A stretch of DNA of 64,000 nucleotides. It comes from Lactarius indigo (lineage: Eukaryota; Basidiomycota; Agaricomycetes; Russulales; Russulaceae). The stretch is from the NCBI GenBank assembly GCA_025766275.1, contig JAFKAC010000008.1, forward strand, positions 62,001 to 126,000, given 5' to 3'. A program made the translations under genes and the position numbers. The stretch's first letter is position 1. Each line of letters begins with the position of its first letter. This document shows positions 10,244-21,642 of this stretch, in pieces. Below the pieces are notes generated by a model. That model was not told the origin of the DNA and ran no database searches. It was given only the letters and a program-made list of their open reading frames with translations.

Positions 10244-13200
10244 TCACTGTCCCGGCAGCGCCATGCGAAGCGTCAACACGCGATCATCCGACACCAGGAT
10301 GATCTCCTCTCGCCCTCCCGTGTTACGTCCATACGGTGGCGGCGGCTGCTGGCCCGGATACACCGGTGGCGTGGGCAGTTGTCCCGGGTACACGGGCATC
10401 ATCGGCGGCTGGCCGTACGCAGGGAACGACGTGTGTCCATTATACGATGTTTGTGGACTATTCCCATAAGGCGGCGCGTTCGTGTGTCCAAGGCTACTAC
10501 TACCGTTGTACGACGAGAGCGAGCTTCGGGACATCCGCGTGTACGCTTGCTGTAGCGAGGGCGGCGTGTCGGTGAACAGGCACCGCAGGTTGTTGCCTTG
10601 GATGACCTGCGACATTGAGCCTGTCTCGACGTTGCGGATCTCGACGAACGTGGGCTCAAACGCGAGCACGTAAGGATATTGGAATGCTACGTGGTGCATG
10701 AGGCGACTACATACAAGGAACGCAATGTCAACTCACCAAAGCTAGTCGGTGCTCCTTCCCAAGAAACCAAAAAGTGCTTCCGTGACCTACGCCCGCCGCG
10801 ATTGATGTAAAACGCGAACTCTATGGAACCAAAAGGTCAGTTTCCGTCGTGCTTTGCGCCAGGCAACAAACACACCATCGTAGCACAACAAGAACTCGTT
10901 CTCGATGCGATAAATCGCAACAGGCTTCGGTCGCGTATTGTCTCCTCTTCGTCGTACAAAGTCGAGAGATTCGTCGCTGGGATCAAGCAAGCCCTGGGTG
11001 TCTAGCGTATCCGGGTCGATGATCTCGAACCCGTTCACGCACGCAACACACAGCTTTGTTCGTAAGAAGTGAATCGAGCTCGACTGCACGGGGATGTAGA
11101 ACTCCTTATAGATCCGCAGCGTGTCGTTCCCGCCTTGCAGCAGCTTGCGGAATGTCGGCTTGTTCCTGCCACGCACATTCTGGTCAATCGGCTCGAATAT
11201 CTTGATCGTGCTCGAGAGCGGACTCGTCTTGACAACGCAGACGAACGTCCGCCCGACGCACACCCCCGACTTGAAGAACGATGTATGCGCAGCGATCCGC
11301 TTAGCACGCTTCAGCCCGGCAAGGGGATCCATTGCCTCCAGTGCGTCCAATGGGAACGTTATAACCTGTCCCTCTAAAGAAAAGACAGTCAGATTCTGGC
11401 TGGAAGGGAAAGAAACACACGACGTACCTGACAACACGATTAACAGCCCATAGTCGTCCAGGACGTCTACCTGAGCGACATCCGTCAGCGCAAGCACCTT
11501 GATCGGTTCTCGATTTGGCTCCCGCAAATCTTGGAAGTAGACCCCATCGAACGTGCCATATGCGACCTTCTGCCCACCACCTACGCGACGCCCTCGTATG
11601 TCAACAGCCCACGCAACTAATCCCAGCGATAATCACTCACTGAACGGGGCTGCGCAGTTCGCACGGTTCACGGACTGGAAGAAGCCCTCGGAGAGAATGT
11701 CCATCTCGAAGAACTGGCTCCGCTCGCGCATGAGATCTTGCTGGCGCGTTATATTTTCAATCCACTTGCGATGGTTTGCGTGCGTTGCCGCCCAGAGGGT
11801 CATTTGGTAGAACTTGCGTCCCAAGTGCACAAACGTGATCGAGAAACCAGCTTTGCCTCCACCTTCGAATTTGACTGGGAGTATGGGCGGGTACGGCTGT
11901 GCGTGGTGATCGTCGCTCTGTTTGGAGCTGTTGCGCTGCGGGCGCGAGGAGACGATAGGCCGCATGCCGGTTTCGTCCGTAGCGATGATGAGAAGGAGTT
12001 CGAGCGGAATCGGCTAAAACAGGTCGTCAAGGCTTCTAGAAGCTGTAATGCAGGGCTCCTACGTACTCGCCGATAGACCTTGAACTGGTCCGCTTTGTTC
12101 TTCTGCTTGGCCATGAGCAACGCATGGTCAAGCAAGAAAACCGAAAGTTCTCCACTGTCGCTTTGCGAACCACCGCGGCGCTTCAGAGTGCCTTTGTATA
12201 CCATCTCACGGCCTTCTTCCTTCAATCTCAGATCCTGATCGCGAAAACAAGTCAAACCGCGAAGAAGACCTTGTTATTCGTTTATAGCACGCACCACCTG
12301 CTCACCAGGACGGAACAGGAGTTGCTGCTCCAGTTGCAACAGGTTAAACCTGTTCTCCGCACGGCCGGTTTGGAGATTGACCTCGGCAAGAAATTCGCGT
12401 ACAAGCAAGACGACCTTTGGTATATCCTGTTTGTCGGAGCACTCTTCGGGTGTTTGTTTCAATACGGCCTCAAGAAGTAAGGGGTAGCGTGCGAGACGAG
12501 TAGTCGGTTTCGTCAAATATGCGTTGAGTTCAAGCTTGCGCGAGTCAGGCCGCCGCTCCGTTTCCTAAACCAACACCTTAACCTGACATCAAAAATGTGG
12601 CAATGCGCCATCAAAACACACCTCGACGAACTGTGCGAACGCCGGATTTGAGCTTTTCTCCTTCTCAAACTCGTACTTGCCGTAGAGCTGGTGTGCGCCG
12701 TAGGATACAAAGGGGGCAAAGAGTGGCACGATGTCAAGGAATATATCTGCTATTCCCTCGATGACGGCGTACGACTTTTGACGCTTGTTGAGTGCATCGC
12801 GCAAGCGGGTGTTGACCCCGATGACGTCGTGGATATTCCAAAAAACTTGCTCGATAAAGTCAGCGCGACGGTGTTCGGGGATGATATCCGACGCGCTGAG
12901 CGGGGCTATCCAAACCTATTCCCTTATTAGCACGCACCAAATGAGGAGGTGTCAGAACCAAGCATACATCGCGCAAATACTCCATGTCGCGCACGAAATC
13001 GCGCTCGGTATAGATGACCTCGTTGATCGCCTCCTGCCGCCTCTTCTCTTGATCGGACACGCTGTCTACGATCTCTTTGGACACGGTATGTATCCAAAGC
13101 AATCCTGGCTCAACATGGTCCAAGTCGCCCAAGCTCTCACGGCTGAGTTGGCGCTTAATGCCAAGCCCGGGTTGCGGTTTCATGTTCAGACGACTCTGCT

Positions 13201-15078
13201 GCTCAAGTCGTCGGGGGCACGTGATAGAGTAGCACAAACGGTCTCTGGAACATGTCGGCGAATAGCAATCCGTCAAGAGAGTAAATACCCCTGTTGGCAG
13301 TAACACGTCCTCAGCCGCGTCCGTCGAAGGAGCAGCGGTCGTATCCGGATGTTTCCCTGGATCCGACTCAGTCGACGCCTCATTGGAGGGCGAACCAGTG
13401 TCACGCGTAGTAGCCGAGTCAGTGGGGATACTCGTATTCTGCGAGGCAGGAGACGTGACGGGTGGAGGGGAGAGTTCACCAGAGTGGAAGGGACTCCCGA
13501 CACGTGTACGGAACTGGTAGACATCCGATGGGGAGTCGCGTAGCCGATGATCATACGTGACGGCATGAAAGTATTTTTGGGCATCAAGGGCACGCCCTAG
13601 GAGAAGAGCAAGGTTGCGATCGGTCGTCTTGATGATGTATGCGATCTTGTCTACTGCCTGACGGCCATCGAACGCGTTCTTGTAGGTGAGCCCGTCTTTG
13701 ACGATGTCAGAGAGTACGATGCGTGCACGGAGGGCTTCGGCAACGCGAGAAAGTAAAGCAGGATATACAATAGGCGAGCGGCGAGGATATGGGGACGGAG
13801 AAGATGGTTGCCCGAGTTGAGAAGGTACAGGGCGAACACGCGAAGTAGAAGCGGGAGAGGGGACGGACTGATCTTGGTGCGAAGAACGAGCGTGTGTGGA
13901 AGCGGTTGCAGACATGGACCGGGTTCGGTCCTGCACCTGCAGCGAACGATCACGGCGGAAGGGGCCGGGCATGGTGCGGGAGGACTCGGAAGAACGTCGG
14001 TTACTGTTCGCCGAACCTGAGGCAGAGGGGTCGACATGGGTGGAGGAAGCGGAAGCGGCACGGGAGGCGGCGGGGTTCATGAGGGCAGTGTCGAGCTGAA
14101 GTGAATAGGGTTTAGAGGTAGGAACGGAAGTACCGGAGTAACCAGAATCAGTGGAGCGAATTGAGTTTGAATCTGGTGGAGACTGTTGTCGTTGTGTGGA
14201 TAAGCGGTGGTGGGCAGGTGTTGGTTGGGGAGGTTGATAATAAGACTGATGAGGCTGCTTGCTGGCTGAATGGTACGATGCGATTAGCTGTGGACCCAAA
14301 AGGCGACTCGGCGCATGGAGTGATACATACACGAACGAGAATTTGCCCAAGGTAGTTCCGAATCGTCCGTGTCACTCGGGCTACTCTCATCGTCGTCAAA
14401 ATCAAGACCGAGCCTACCATTGTCAACGTCGATGTTGACGCCAAGGTGGGGTATGTTGGTATGGCTTCGGCTGGCAGCGCCATTTTGGTAACGGAAATCA
14501 TGCTCGTACTCATAGGCAGGTTGTTGGGGCTGCTGCTGCTGTTGCTGAGAAGGGGGTGGCGGCCGAGGACCCCACGGACCCTGCTGCTGCGCCACAGGAC
14601 TGTTGTGATAAGCTTGAGGCTGATAGGCTTGAGGAGGGACAACGCTTTGACGGGCAAACGATTCGTAATTGGGGTCGGCCGGGTCATCAGGTTGCTGGGG
14701 ATACGCGACTTGAGAGAGATGGTTATTGGGAACGGGTGCAAGGGAGGATTGGGGGTATTGAGGTTGGTGGTAGGTGTAATTTGGATACGCCCAAGATTGG
14801 TTCTGAGGTTGGGGAGGGGCGTAGAAAGACTGGCGGGGACTGGGTTGTTGCTGGAGATAGGGATGAGGAGAGAAAGAGGTGGAGGTGGAGGGGTAGTGTT
14901 GGGGATTGGAGGAAGGGTAAGGATATTGGTTCTGAGGGTAATTGGGAAGCGGGGGATAGTTCTGAGCAGATGACTGGCCGGGGGAGTGATGGTGAGAGAC
15001 ACTGGGACGGCCAAAGATGGATTCGTAGGCGGTGAGTCTCTTGTCCGGTTGTCGTGGACCAAGTGGTCTGTCCATCAT
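10244..15078 (-). CDS. ROM2: Rho1 guanine-nucleotide exchange factor (DEP-RhoGEF-PH-CNH)
   Basis: Activates the Rho1 GTPase, which controls beta-glucan synthase and the cell-wall integrity MAP kinase pathway; acts at the growing tip membrane. Ten exons: 15078-14331, 14265-12968, 12915-12622, 12564-12295, 12234-12067, 12013-11641, 11592-11428, 11373-10876, 10820-10737, 10686-10244; 1446 aa in frame. The N-terminal half is disordered and Gln/Pro/Ser-rich. A DEP domain lies near residues 425-505, then the Rom2-typical GVFTLLTDCYSPTC block. The RhoGEF (DH) domain starts at EAINEVIYTERDFV near 656 and contains VWIAPL and NKRQK. A PH domain follows (YKGTLKRRG; near 870-1050), then a CNH/citron domain (VAYGTFDGVYFQDL onward). 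A Pro/Tyr/Gly-rich tail ends the protein. Two adjacent ATGs (15078, 15075) open the frame. It shares a 461-bp intergenic region with the gene at 15540. Confidence 0.95.
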
Positions 15079-15539
15079 TCAGATGAGGTAAGGGTTGAAG
15101 GAGAGGACGTCGAAGCGGGTAGCGTTGACCCAGAGGGCGAATCAAGGCGGACGCCGGCCGCAGGATAGCAGTGAGTAGGCGCGAGTTTGGGGCGTGGTCG
15201 AAAACGAGGGAACAACGAATTCAGATTGGACCCCCCTTATCTTTTATTTTCCTTTTCCTTTCCTTTTCCGACATATTTCTTTCTCAAACAGAAAATAGTC
15301 TACAAAACACGACGACGACGACGACGCCCTCGGCCAGTTGTCGCCCTACAAAAAAAACACACATTTTCTGCATTCGAAACGGCGATTTGTGAAGATCTTG
15401 GAATCCATACAGCTCATGTGATTTTGATTGCCTATGATTCGTTATGTAAGCCGGAACGGAGTGTATCATCACCCCGCGAATTGACCGTCTCGCTCTTTTC
15501 TCCCAACCGAGCTGGTAAGGACAAGACCCGCATCTTGTC
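15079..15539. promoter_or_regulatory. Shared bidirectional promoter region (ROM2-like / carnitine acetyltransferase)
   Basis: 461 bases between two diverging start codons. It contains CT-rich runs (CTTTTATTTTCCTTTTCC near 15241) typical of fungal core promoters, and no other gene. Confidence 0.6.
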
Positions 15540-17917
15540 ATGCCACCCCGTCTCTATCGTCAACATCTCCGACATCCGTCTTTTCCTCCTACCATCACCA
15601 CCCCCGCTCTCCACATACGCTCCTACTCCACCGCTATCTCCGCCATGCCGGTGCATCCTCCCTCTCCCCGCCCTAGAAACTGGAAATCTGCTGCCCCAGC
15701 TCCCCCCGCGGGCACTAATACCTTTTCCGCCCAGTCTACGCTTCCTAGGCTTCCTGTACTGCCTCTTGCCCCTACCCTGGACAGACTGAGGCGTACTCTC
15801 GTGCCCATTGCGCATTCCCCCACCGAGTTTGCAGAGACAGAACGGAAGATCGACGCGTTCGCCAGTGGTATTGGGCCAGAACTGCAGCGCCGTCTCGAAA
15901 CATACGCCGAGGGCCGGCCCCACTGGCTTGAGGAATGGTGGGATGACGCCGCCTATCTATCCTACCGAGACTCTGTTGGTGGTCCTTTTTCTCCCCAAGA
16001 AGATTTCGCTCAAATATGACAGGTCATGATCAACGTGTCATATTATTGTGTGTTGCGTTATCGCTACTTGTTGCCTGTGATCCAGTACCGACGCTTCCCG
16101 TAGATGGCTTCGTCGATCCGCCGAATGCACAGGGCCTGCTCGGTCCCCGTGCCGCGCGGTACCGTGCTGCGTCTCTCACACGCGCCGCGATGCTCTACCG
16201 CCGGGCCTTGAAGCGCGGGGAGGTGCCTGCCGAAGGTACCAAAGAGACGCCGTTCTGCATGGACACATACCGGTTCGTCTTCCCCCATTTGGACTGCATA
16301 CATGTTGACAGGTACGATGTACGTATGTTCAGGTGGATGTTTGACTGTGCGCGCGTTCCGGGAACCGAGGGTCTCGACTGGAGTGTATCGCACGCCAAAG
16401 AGGGTGACACGAGCGGCGATGGGCATGTGGTCGTAGTCCGCAACGGCCACTTCTGGCGGCTTGACGCTGCTCAGGGTGGACGCATCCTCAGCACGGCTGA
16501 GCTTGAGGCGTAAGTCCATCGTCTCTGCAATTCACATTCGTCGCTTGCTTCATCGTCGATCCTAGTCAGATCGAACGCATCGTCTCCGCATCGTCGACTC
16601 GACTTCCTGCCGTTGGCGCGCTAACCGCCGCGAACCGAGACCTCTGGGCTTCCGACTACGTGCATTTGCGCTCCCTCTCGCCATCTAACGCCGCGCTGCT
16701 CGACACGATCCACTCGGCCGCGTTCGTACTCTGCCTTGATCCGGCGACTCCAGGCGACTTTTTGACGACGTCGCGCTTCCTCTGGCATGGTGCCCCGAAC
16801 GGCCTGCGCGATCGCTGGGTGGACAAGCCGATACAGATGATCGTCTTCGACAGTGCGCGAGCAGGGCTCATGGGCGAGCACTCGGTCATGGACGGTACGC
16901 CAACTTTGACGTTCACCGATGCAATCTGCACCGCGCTTGCGAACCCTGCGTTCGACCACGGCTCGTCGGAGCATTCCACGAGCTCCGCTGGGCCCGTTGA
17001 GTTGCAGTGGACTCTCGACGGGACACTGGAGCGGAGCATTGCGCGCGCGGAACAGGACGCGGCGGCGCTGGTGGCTACGCAGGCGGTGAACGTCACCAAG
17101 ACGGGCTACGGCAAGCGCGCAATCAAGGCGGCGCGGGTGTCGCCGGATGCGTGGGCGCAGTTGCTCGTGCAGCTTGCGTACGCACGGCTATTACGCGCGC
17201 GGGGCGAGAAGCGGCAGGGCGGGACGTACGAGAGCGCGACGACGCGGCGGTTCTTCAAGGGCCGCACGGAGGTCATTCGGGTCGTCACGAGCGAGGGCGA
17301 CGCGTTTGTGCAGGCAATGATGGAGGAGAAGGGAGTTGGCAAGGAGGAGAAGAAGGCGTTGTTTGAAAAGGCAGCCAAGGTGCACGTCGCGAATGCGCAG
17401 GCTGCGGGGCGGGGAGAGGGCATAGATCGGCATTTTCTCGGTGGGTACACTTTGTGTCTGCCTCACTGCACTAATTGTGGATGTGGTCGTTTAGGCCTGA
17501 GGAAGGTGCTGAAGGAGGGCGAGGAGGTTCCGGAGCTGTTTGACGACCCCCTGATGAAGCGCGCGAGCCATTGGGTGTTGAGCACGTCTGCGCTGGTCTC
17601 GCAGCACCTGCGCGAGTACGGTTGGGGCGAGGTACGTATCGGGCCGGACGCGCGTGTTCTCGCTGATGAACACGGGTTTTAGGTTGTGCCGAATGGCTTT
17701 GGGGTTGCGTACCTCACCTGTTTCGACGGTGCGTCTGAGTTGATGGGACAACTCGGGTTCGGTCGATCACTGACACTCATACACAGACTATATGCAGTTC
17801 ACGGTCACGTCACGAACGGAGATGCCAAACGAGGAATTTGTGGCTGAAATTTCGCGGGCTGCGGAGGACTTGTATGCTTTGTACTTCGGAGGTGAGGTGC
17901 CCGCACCCCGACTGTGA
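15540..17917 (+). CDS. Carnitine O-acetyltransferase
   Basis: Transfers acetyl groups between CoA and carnitine, for shuttling acetyl units between peroxisome, mitochondrion and cytosol. Exons: 15540-15974, 16023-16047, 16086-16509, 16566-17440, 17495-17631, 17683-17728, 17787-17917; 690 aa in frame. The catalytic His is in GEHSVMDG (His400, bases 16879-16881). The carnitine/CoA region TYESATTRRFFKGRTEVIR and the SHWVLSTSALVSQH block are present. The first 35 residues are Arg/Ser-rich with RSY|STA, a good mitochondrial cleavage motif. A second in-frame ATG (15645) would start a form without it. The C-terminus is PRL, a weak peroxisomal signal. Intron 2, only 38 nt, is the least certain boundary. 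Divergent from the Rho GEF gene. Confidence 0.93.
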
Positions 17918-18197
17918 CGGCGATCTCGGCGTATAGACGGACTTTACGGGAGGACACGGGGGATGTAAAGGGGAAAGTAGAGTGTCGCTCTTAGAGTAGA
18001 TAGTAAGAATGTTTCACATGATGGGGATTGTGTCTGGGGTGATTGGAATGGGACAGATTTGGGACACTGCCGCCGAGTCGGAAACGGAGCGAGACACAAA
18101 CCAAAGCTGACGAACACGACCCAAACTCATAAACACAGAAACTTGTGCTTAATGACCATGACAACCCACCTCCACCTTTAGCGCTATTTCATTCCGA

Positions 18198-18939
18198 ATG
18201 TCTTCTCCGTCCCACCTCGACGACTCTTCTCGCCCCATGCCTACACGACTCCTCTCATCCCTCAAACGTCCATTCTCGAGACCAAAGAATGACCACGACA
18301 GAAACCCCTCTTCGGTCCGTTTCTCAATCATCTCTCGCTCGACCTCCCTTTCCCCTAACTCTTTCGCAGCCCGAACGCACCCGCGGACCCATCCATGGCG
18401 AGGCCCCACCAAACTACCAGCAGATCGCCATGGGGCTCCACCTCTCCCGCACACCCCACTTCCCCGCGCACCTAGCCCACCTGTACCCACCAGCACCACA
18501 ACCGCGCCTCCACCGCAGCCCGTCCTCACCCAGCTCCTCCTCCACCTCTCCACGCACGCCGCCCCGAACACGCGCGAGCTCCCTCTCCCTCCGCCCACCC
18601 TCCTCCTCCGCCTCCCACCGCCACCCACATTCGCCCCCCCGCTCGCCCTCGCGCCTCTTGCCCCCGCCCGCACGCTCGGCGCTCAAAAAGCCCCGCGCGA
18701 AGGCGACGACGACGAGCTCGAGCGTCACGCCCGATACGGCGAGCGCGTCGACCGTCGCGTCCAGCGTGCCGCCACAGACGCCCACGCGGAGCTTGGCGCG
18801 CTCGGGAGGGCTGCTGGCGCGTTTCCTTGGCAAGGAACGGGGACAGGCGGCGCGGGCCTTGGTTGTCTTGGCTGACGAGTCAGTGCGGGAGCGCAAGGCG
18901 GTGCGGTTCGGGGGTCTTGAGGAAGAGGACGAGTCATGA
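18198..18939 (+). CDS. Hypothetical basic Pro/Ser/Arg-rich protein with a PPxY motif
   Basis: I do not recognise the family. The best model has two exons, 18198-18314 and 18370-18939, giving 228 aa; the 55-nt intron joins two frames at phase 0. The first residues contain RLLSSLKRPFSRPKN, a basic patch. After the junction the sequence reads GEAPPNYQQIAMGLHLSR, which contains a PPxY motif (PPNY) of the kind bound by WW domains such as those of Rsp5/Nedd4 ubiquitin ligases. The middle is Pro/Ser/Arg-rich and probably disordered. The C-terminus (LLARFLGKERGQ, KAVRFGGLEEEDES) mixes a basic segment with an acidic tail. No membrane segment is seen. An alternative is translation from ATG 18289 in the second frame without splicing. 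It lies between the acetyltransferase and the DnaJ gene, all on the same strand. Confidence 0.55.
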
Positions 18940-19221
18940 TGATGATGCATTGTTTCCTTCCATCTCTGTTTTTTTTTTTTCTTCCTTCACATTGTTGTTT
19001 GTTTCTTTATTACACGGGATATTAGACGCAATCATTTCCTCGCCACGACCACCCACGTCTTTTTTCAATGATTTATATGGGCTGTAGCACCGTTTTATTC
19101 TATTCTACTTTGTTTGTGTTGTCGATTACGTTACTGGCCCTTTGGAGGCTGTGAATGTTGACCCCCTTTAACCTGCCCACAACCCCAGTTCACCATCAAT
19201 TCTCTCCCATTCGAACCAAAC

Positions 19222-21285
19222 ATGGCTCCCGTAGAGACGGAGTATTACGACCTTGTGAGCGTCCTCTCTCGAGCCACCCACCATGACGCCCTCCTGTCTT
19301 GGTAACTGAATCTCTCTGGTTTGGTAATTTAATTCATTCAGCTCGGCGTCCCGGTCGACGTAAATGACACCGATCTCAAGAAGGCCTATCGCAAAGCTGC
19401 CATGAGGGTCTGTCTTTCTCCTTCCAGAGATACAATCGGTCTCCAACTCGTTCGTAGTATCACCCCGACAAGAATCCGTCCCCAGATGCAGAGGAGAAGT
19501 TCAAGGAGATGAGGTATCCCTATTCCCCCTTTCTCTCTTTCCCTCCGCATCGTCGTTCATACTCTTTCTTTCTCCTCTAGTGAGGCGTACCGGGTGCTAT
19601 CAGATTCTGTGCGTGCGACCGCAGCCACAGCTGTTCCTGCCCCGGCGGGAACGAGTGAGTTTGAAAAGCTGATGCGGTACAGAACCTGCGCATCGTCTAT
19701 GACAAGAACGGCAAGAAGATGGTCAGCAAGGAGGGCGGCCAGAACGTCGAGGACGCCGCGGGCTTCTTCGCCAACGTCTTTGGTGGCGAGCGTTTCATGG
19801 ACTACGTGCGTTCGATGATAGCCACCTCCTGTCTCTCCCCTCCCCCTGTGCTCATCCAATCCGACAGATCGGGGAGATATCTCTGATGAAGGACATGACG
19901 AACGTCGCGAACACGATGCTGTCAGAAGAGGAAAAGGCAGAGGCCGAAGCTGCCGCCAATGGCGCCACCGCAGCCGCAGCCGCCTCTACCTCCACCGAGC
20001 CACATCTGACCGCCTCCCCACCCAAGGCAGCGCACGAGCACTCCGCGCCTCCGTCCGACGAGGCCGCGCGGCCTACCTCGAGCCACGCCACGCCCTCGCC
20101 ATCTTCTCCCTCCGGCAGCACCCCGCTGCTGCAGACAAGCGTGGCCGCCGCCGGCAGCGCCTCGGCGCCGTCGACGCCTGTGTCGCCGCATCCGAAGAAG
20201 CGCTCCAAGATGACGCCGGAGCAGCGCGAGAAGCTCGTGGCGCACGAGCGGGAGCGGAAACGCGCGCTCGAGGCGCGCGTGCGTATGCTTACGGATAAAC
20301 TCACCGAACGTCTGCGCCCGTTCGTGGGCGCGAAGAACCCCGGTGGCCCTGGGGACGCGGAGACGGAGGCGTGGGAGGCGCGTATGCGTCGCGAGGCGGA
20401 CGACCTTAAATTGGAGAGTTTTGGCGTCGAGCTGCTACATGCGATTGGGACCGTCTACGTTACCAAGGCGAGCAGCTTTTTGAAGAGCAGGAAGTTTTTG
20501 GGAATGTAAGTCAAATTTATCTATTTTATTCCCTTTTGTGGTTGGGTGGGTTGCTGAAGGGACTAACTAAACTAGACCGGGATTTTGGTCAAAATTGAAA
20601 GAGAAGGGCGCGGTGGCGAAGGATGCGTGGGGCGTTATTGGCAGCGCGTACGTGAACTGATATATTGGGTGGGAACGACGGGTCCCCTGACACGAGATGA
20701 TGGGATGGCAGGTTGAGCGTACAGCAGGTCATGCAGGATATCGAGCGCGCGCAGCTCAAGGGCGACGCGGGCGAGGAGGAACTCAGGGCACTTGAGGTCG
20801 ACGTGACTGGCAAGATCATGCTCGCGTCCTGGCGCGGTACGCGCTTCGAAGTCGTGCAAGTCCTCCGCGAGGTTCCGTCCCCGTCCCCTTCCACTTCCTT
20901 CTCTCTCTCTCTCACACACACACACACATACAGGTCGTCGACAACGTCTTGAAGGACCACAGCGCGAACGACCAGGAGCTGTATCATCGCGCGCGGGGAC
21001 TCTTGCTCCTTGGCGCGATCTTCAAGAGCACCGTGCCGGACGAGTCGGACGAAGAGCGCCGCGAGCTCGAGCGGTGCGTGTCCCCCATCCCCTATCCTTT
21101 TTCTTTTCCCCCGTTGTGCTGACGCGTTGAGAATGTACAGGATGGTCGCTGAGGCCGCTAAGCCGAAGAAAAAGCACACGCCGCCGAGCGCTACGGCGCA
21201 GGCAGGGACGAAAAGCGCGCACGAAGTGCGTCATGGGCAGATGAATGGGCACACGTCATCAAGTACCGATGCTAAATCTGCTTGA
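19222..21285 (+). CDS. DnaJ (Hsp40) co-chaperone with DnaJ-X domain, CAJ1/DJP1 type
   Basis: Stimulates Hsp70 ATPase activity; yeast relatives Caj1 and Djp1 act in peroxisomal protein import and at membranes. Ten exons: 19222-19254, 19342-19407, 19458-19513, 19581-19608, 19683-19805, 19868-20505, 20576-20647, 20712-20871, 20934-21073, 21141-21285; 486 aa in frame. The J domain occupies about residues 7-75, with ETEYYDLLGV, the HPD motif in YHPDKN, and SEAYRVLSD. The DnaJ-X part begins at NVFGGERFMDYIGEISLM. A poly-Ala/Ser/Thr/Pro insertion follows, then a charged helix (TPEQREKLVAHERERKRALEA) and the C-terminal X-domain segments (GTVYVTKASSFLKS, DVTGKIMLASWRGTRFEV). The intron before exon 9 contains a CT/CA microsatellite. 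Convergent with the M20 gene. Confidence 0.93.
20899..20929 (+). repeat. (CT)n(CA)n microsatellite in an intron
   Basis: It sits inside intron 20872-20933 of the DnaJ gene, directly before the ATACAG acceptor, where it serves as the pyrimidine-rich tract. Confidence 0.9.
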
Positions 21286-21642
21286 TGGCCGCCATCTATA
21301 TCGCCAACCCCCCCGTCGTCGTGTTGTGGTTCGACGTTAACGTTCCATGGAATACATACATACAATCATGCTTATATGTCCGCTCATGTCCTTGATCTGA
21401 TGCCGAGTTTTGCTTTGCTTTTAACTTTTCTTTCTCCATTGCTCCATCGATGTACAGGAGGTACAGGAGGCGCGACGTACGTAAAAGATCTACAATAATA
21501 TCTTAATCATGTTTTTTTTTGCGTTTCTCTCTCTCCTAGTATTCTGTCAAGTGGAAGGGAAAAGGCCCAGGCCGTATAGAACCCTGACGATTGCGAGAAA
21601 GTAAGGAAGTGTGATGCAACCTCTAGACGAACGAACGAACAG
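21286..21642. other. Convergent 3' intergenic region
   Basis: About 357 bases between the stop codons of the DnaJ and M20 genes. T-rich stretches occur and a short tandem AGGTACAGG lies near 21459. No gene seen. Confidence 0.6.

Noticed and set aside
14288..14346. GC-AG intron as first intron of the Rho GEF gene
   Set aside because: A better GT-AG solution exists in phase: donor GTATGT at 14330, branch-like CTAAT, acceptor ending at 14266, 65 nt. The ten-exon model then sums exactly.
14148..15062. Long minus-strand Pro/Thr/Leu-rich frame
   Set aside because: Out-of-frame shadow of the Gln/Pro/Ser-rich N-terminus of the Rho GEF.
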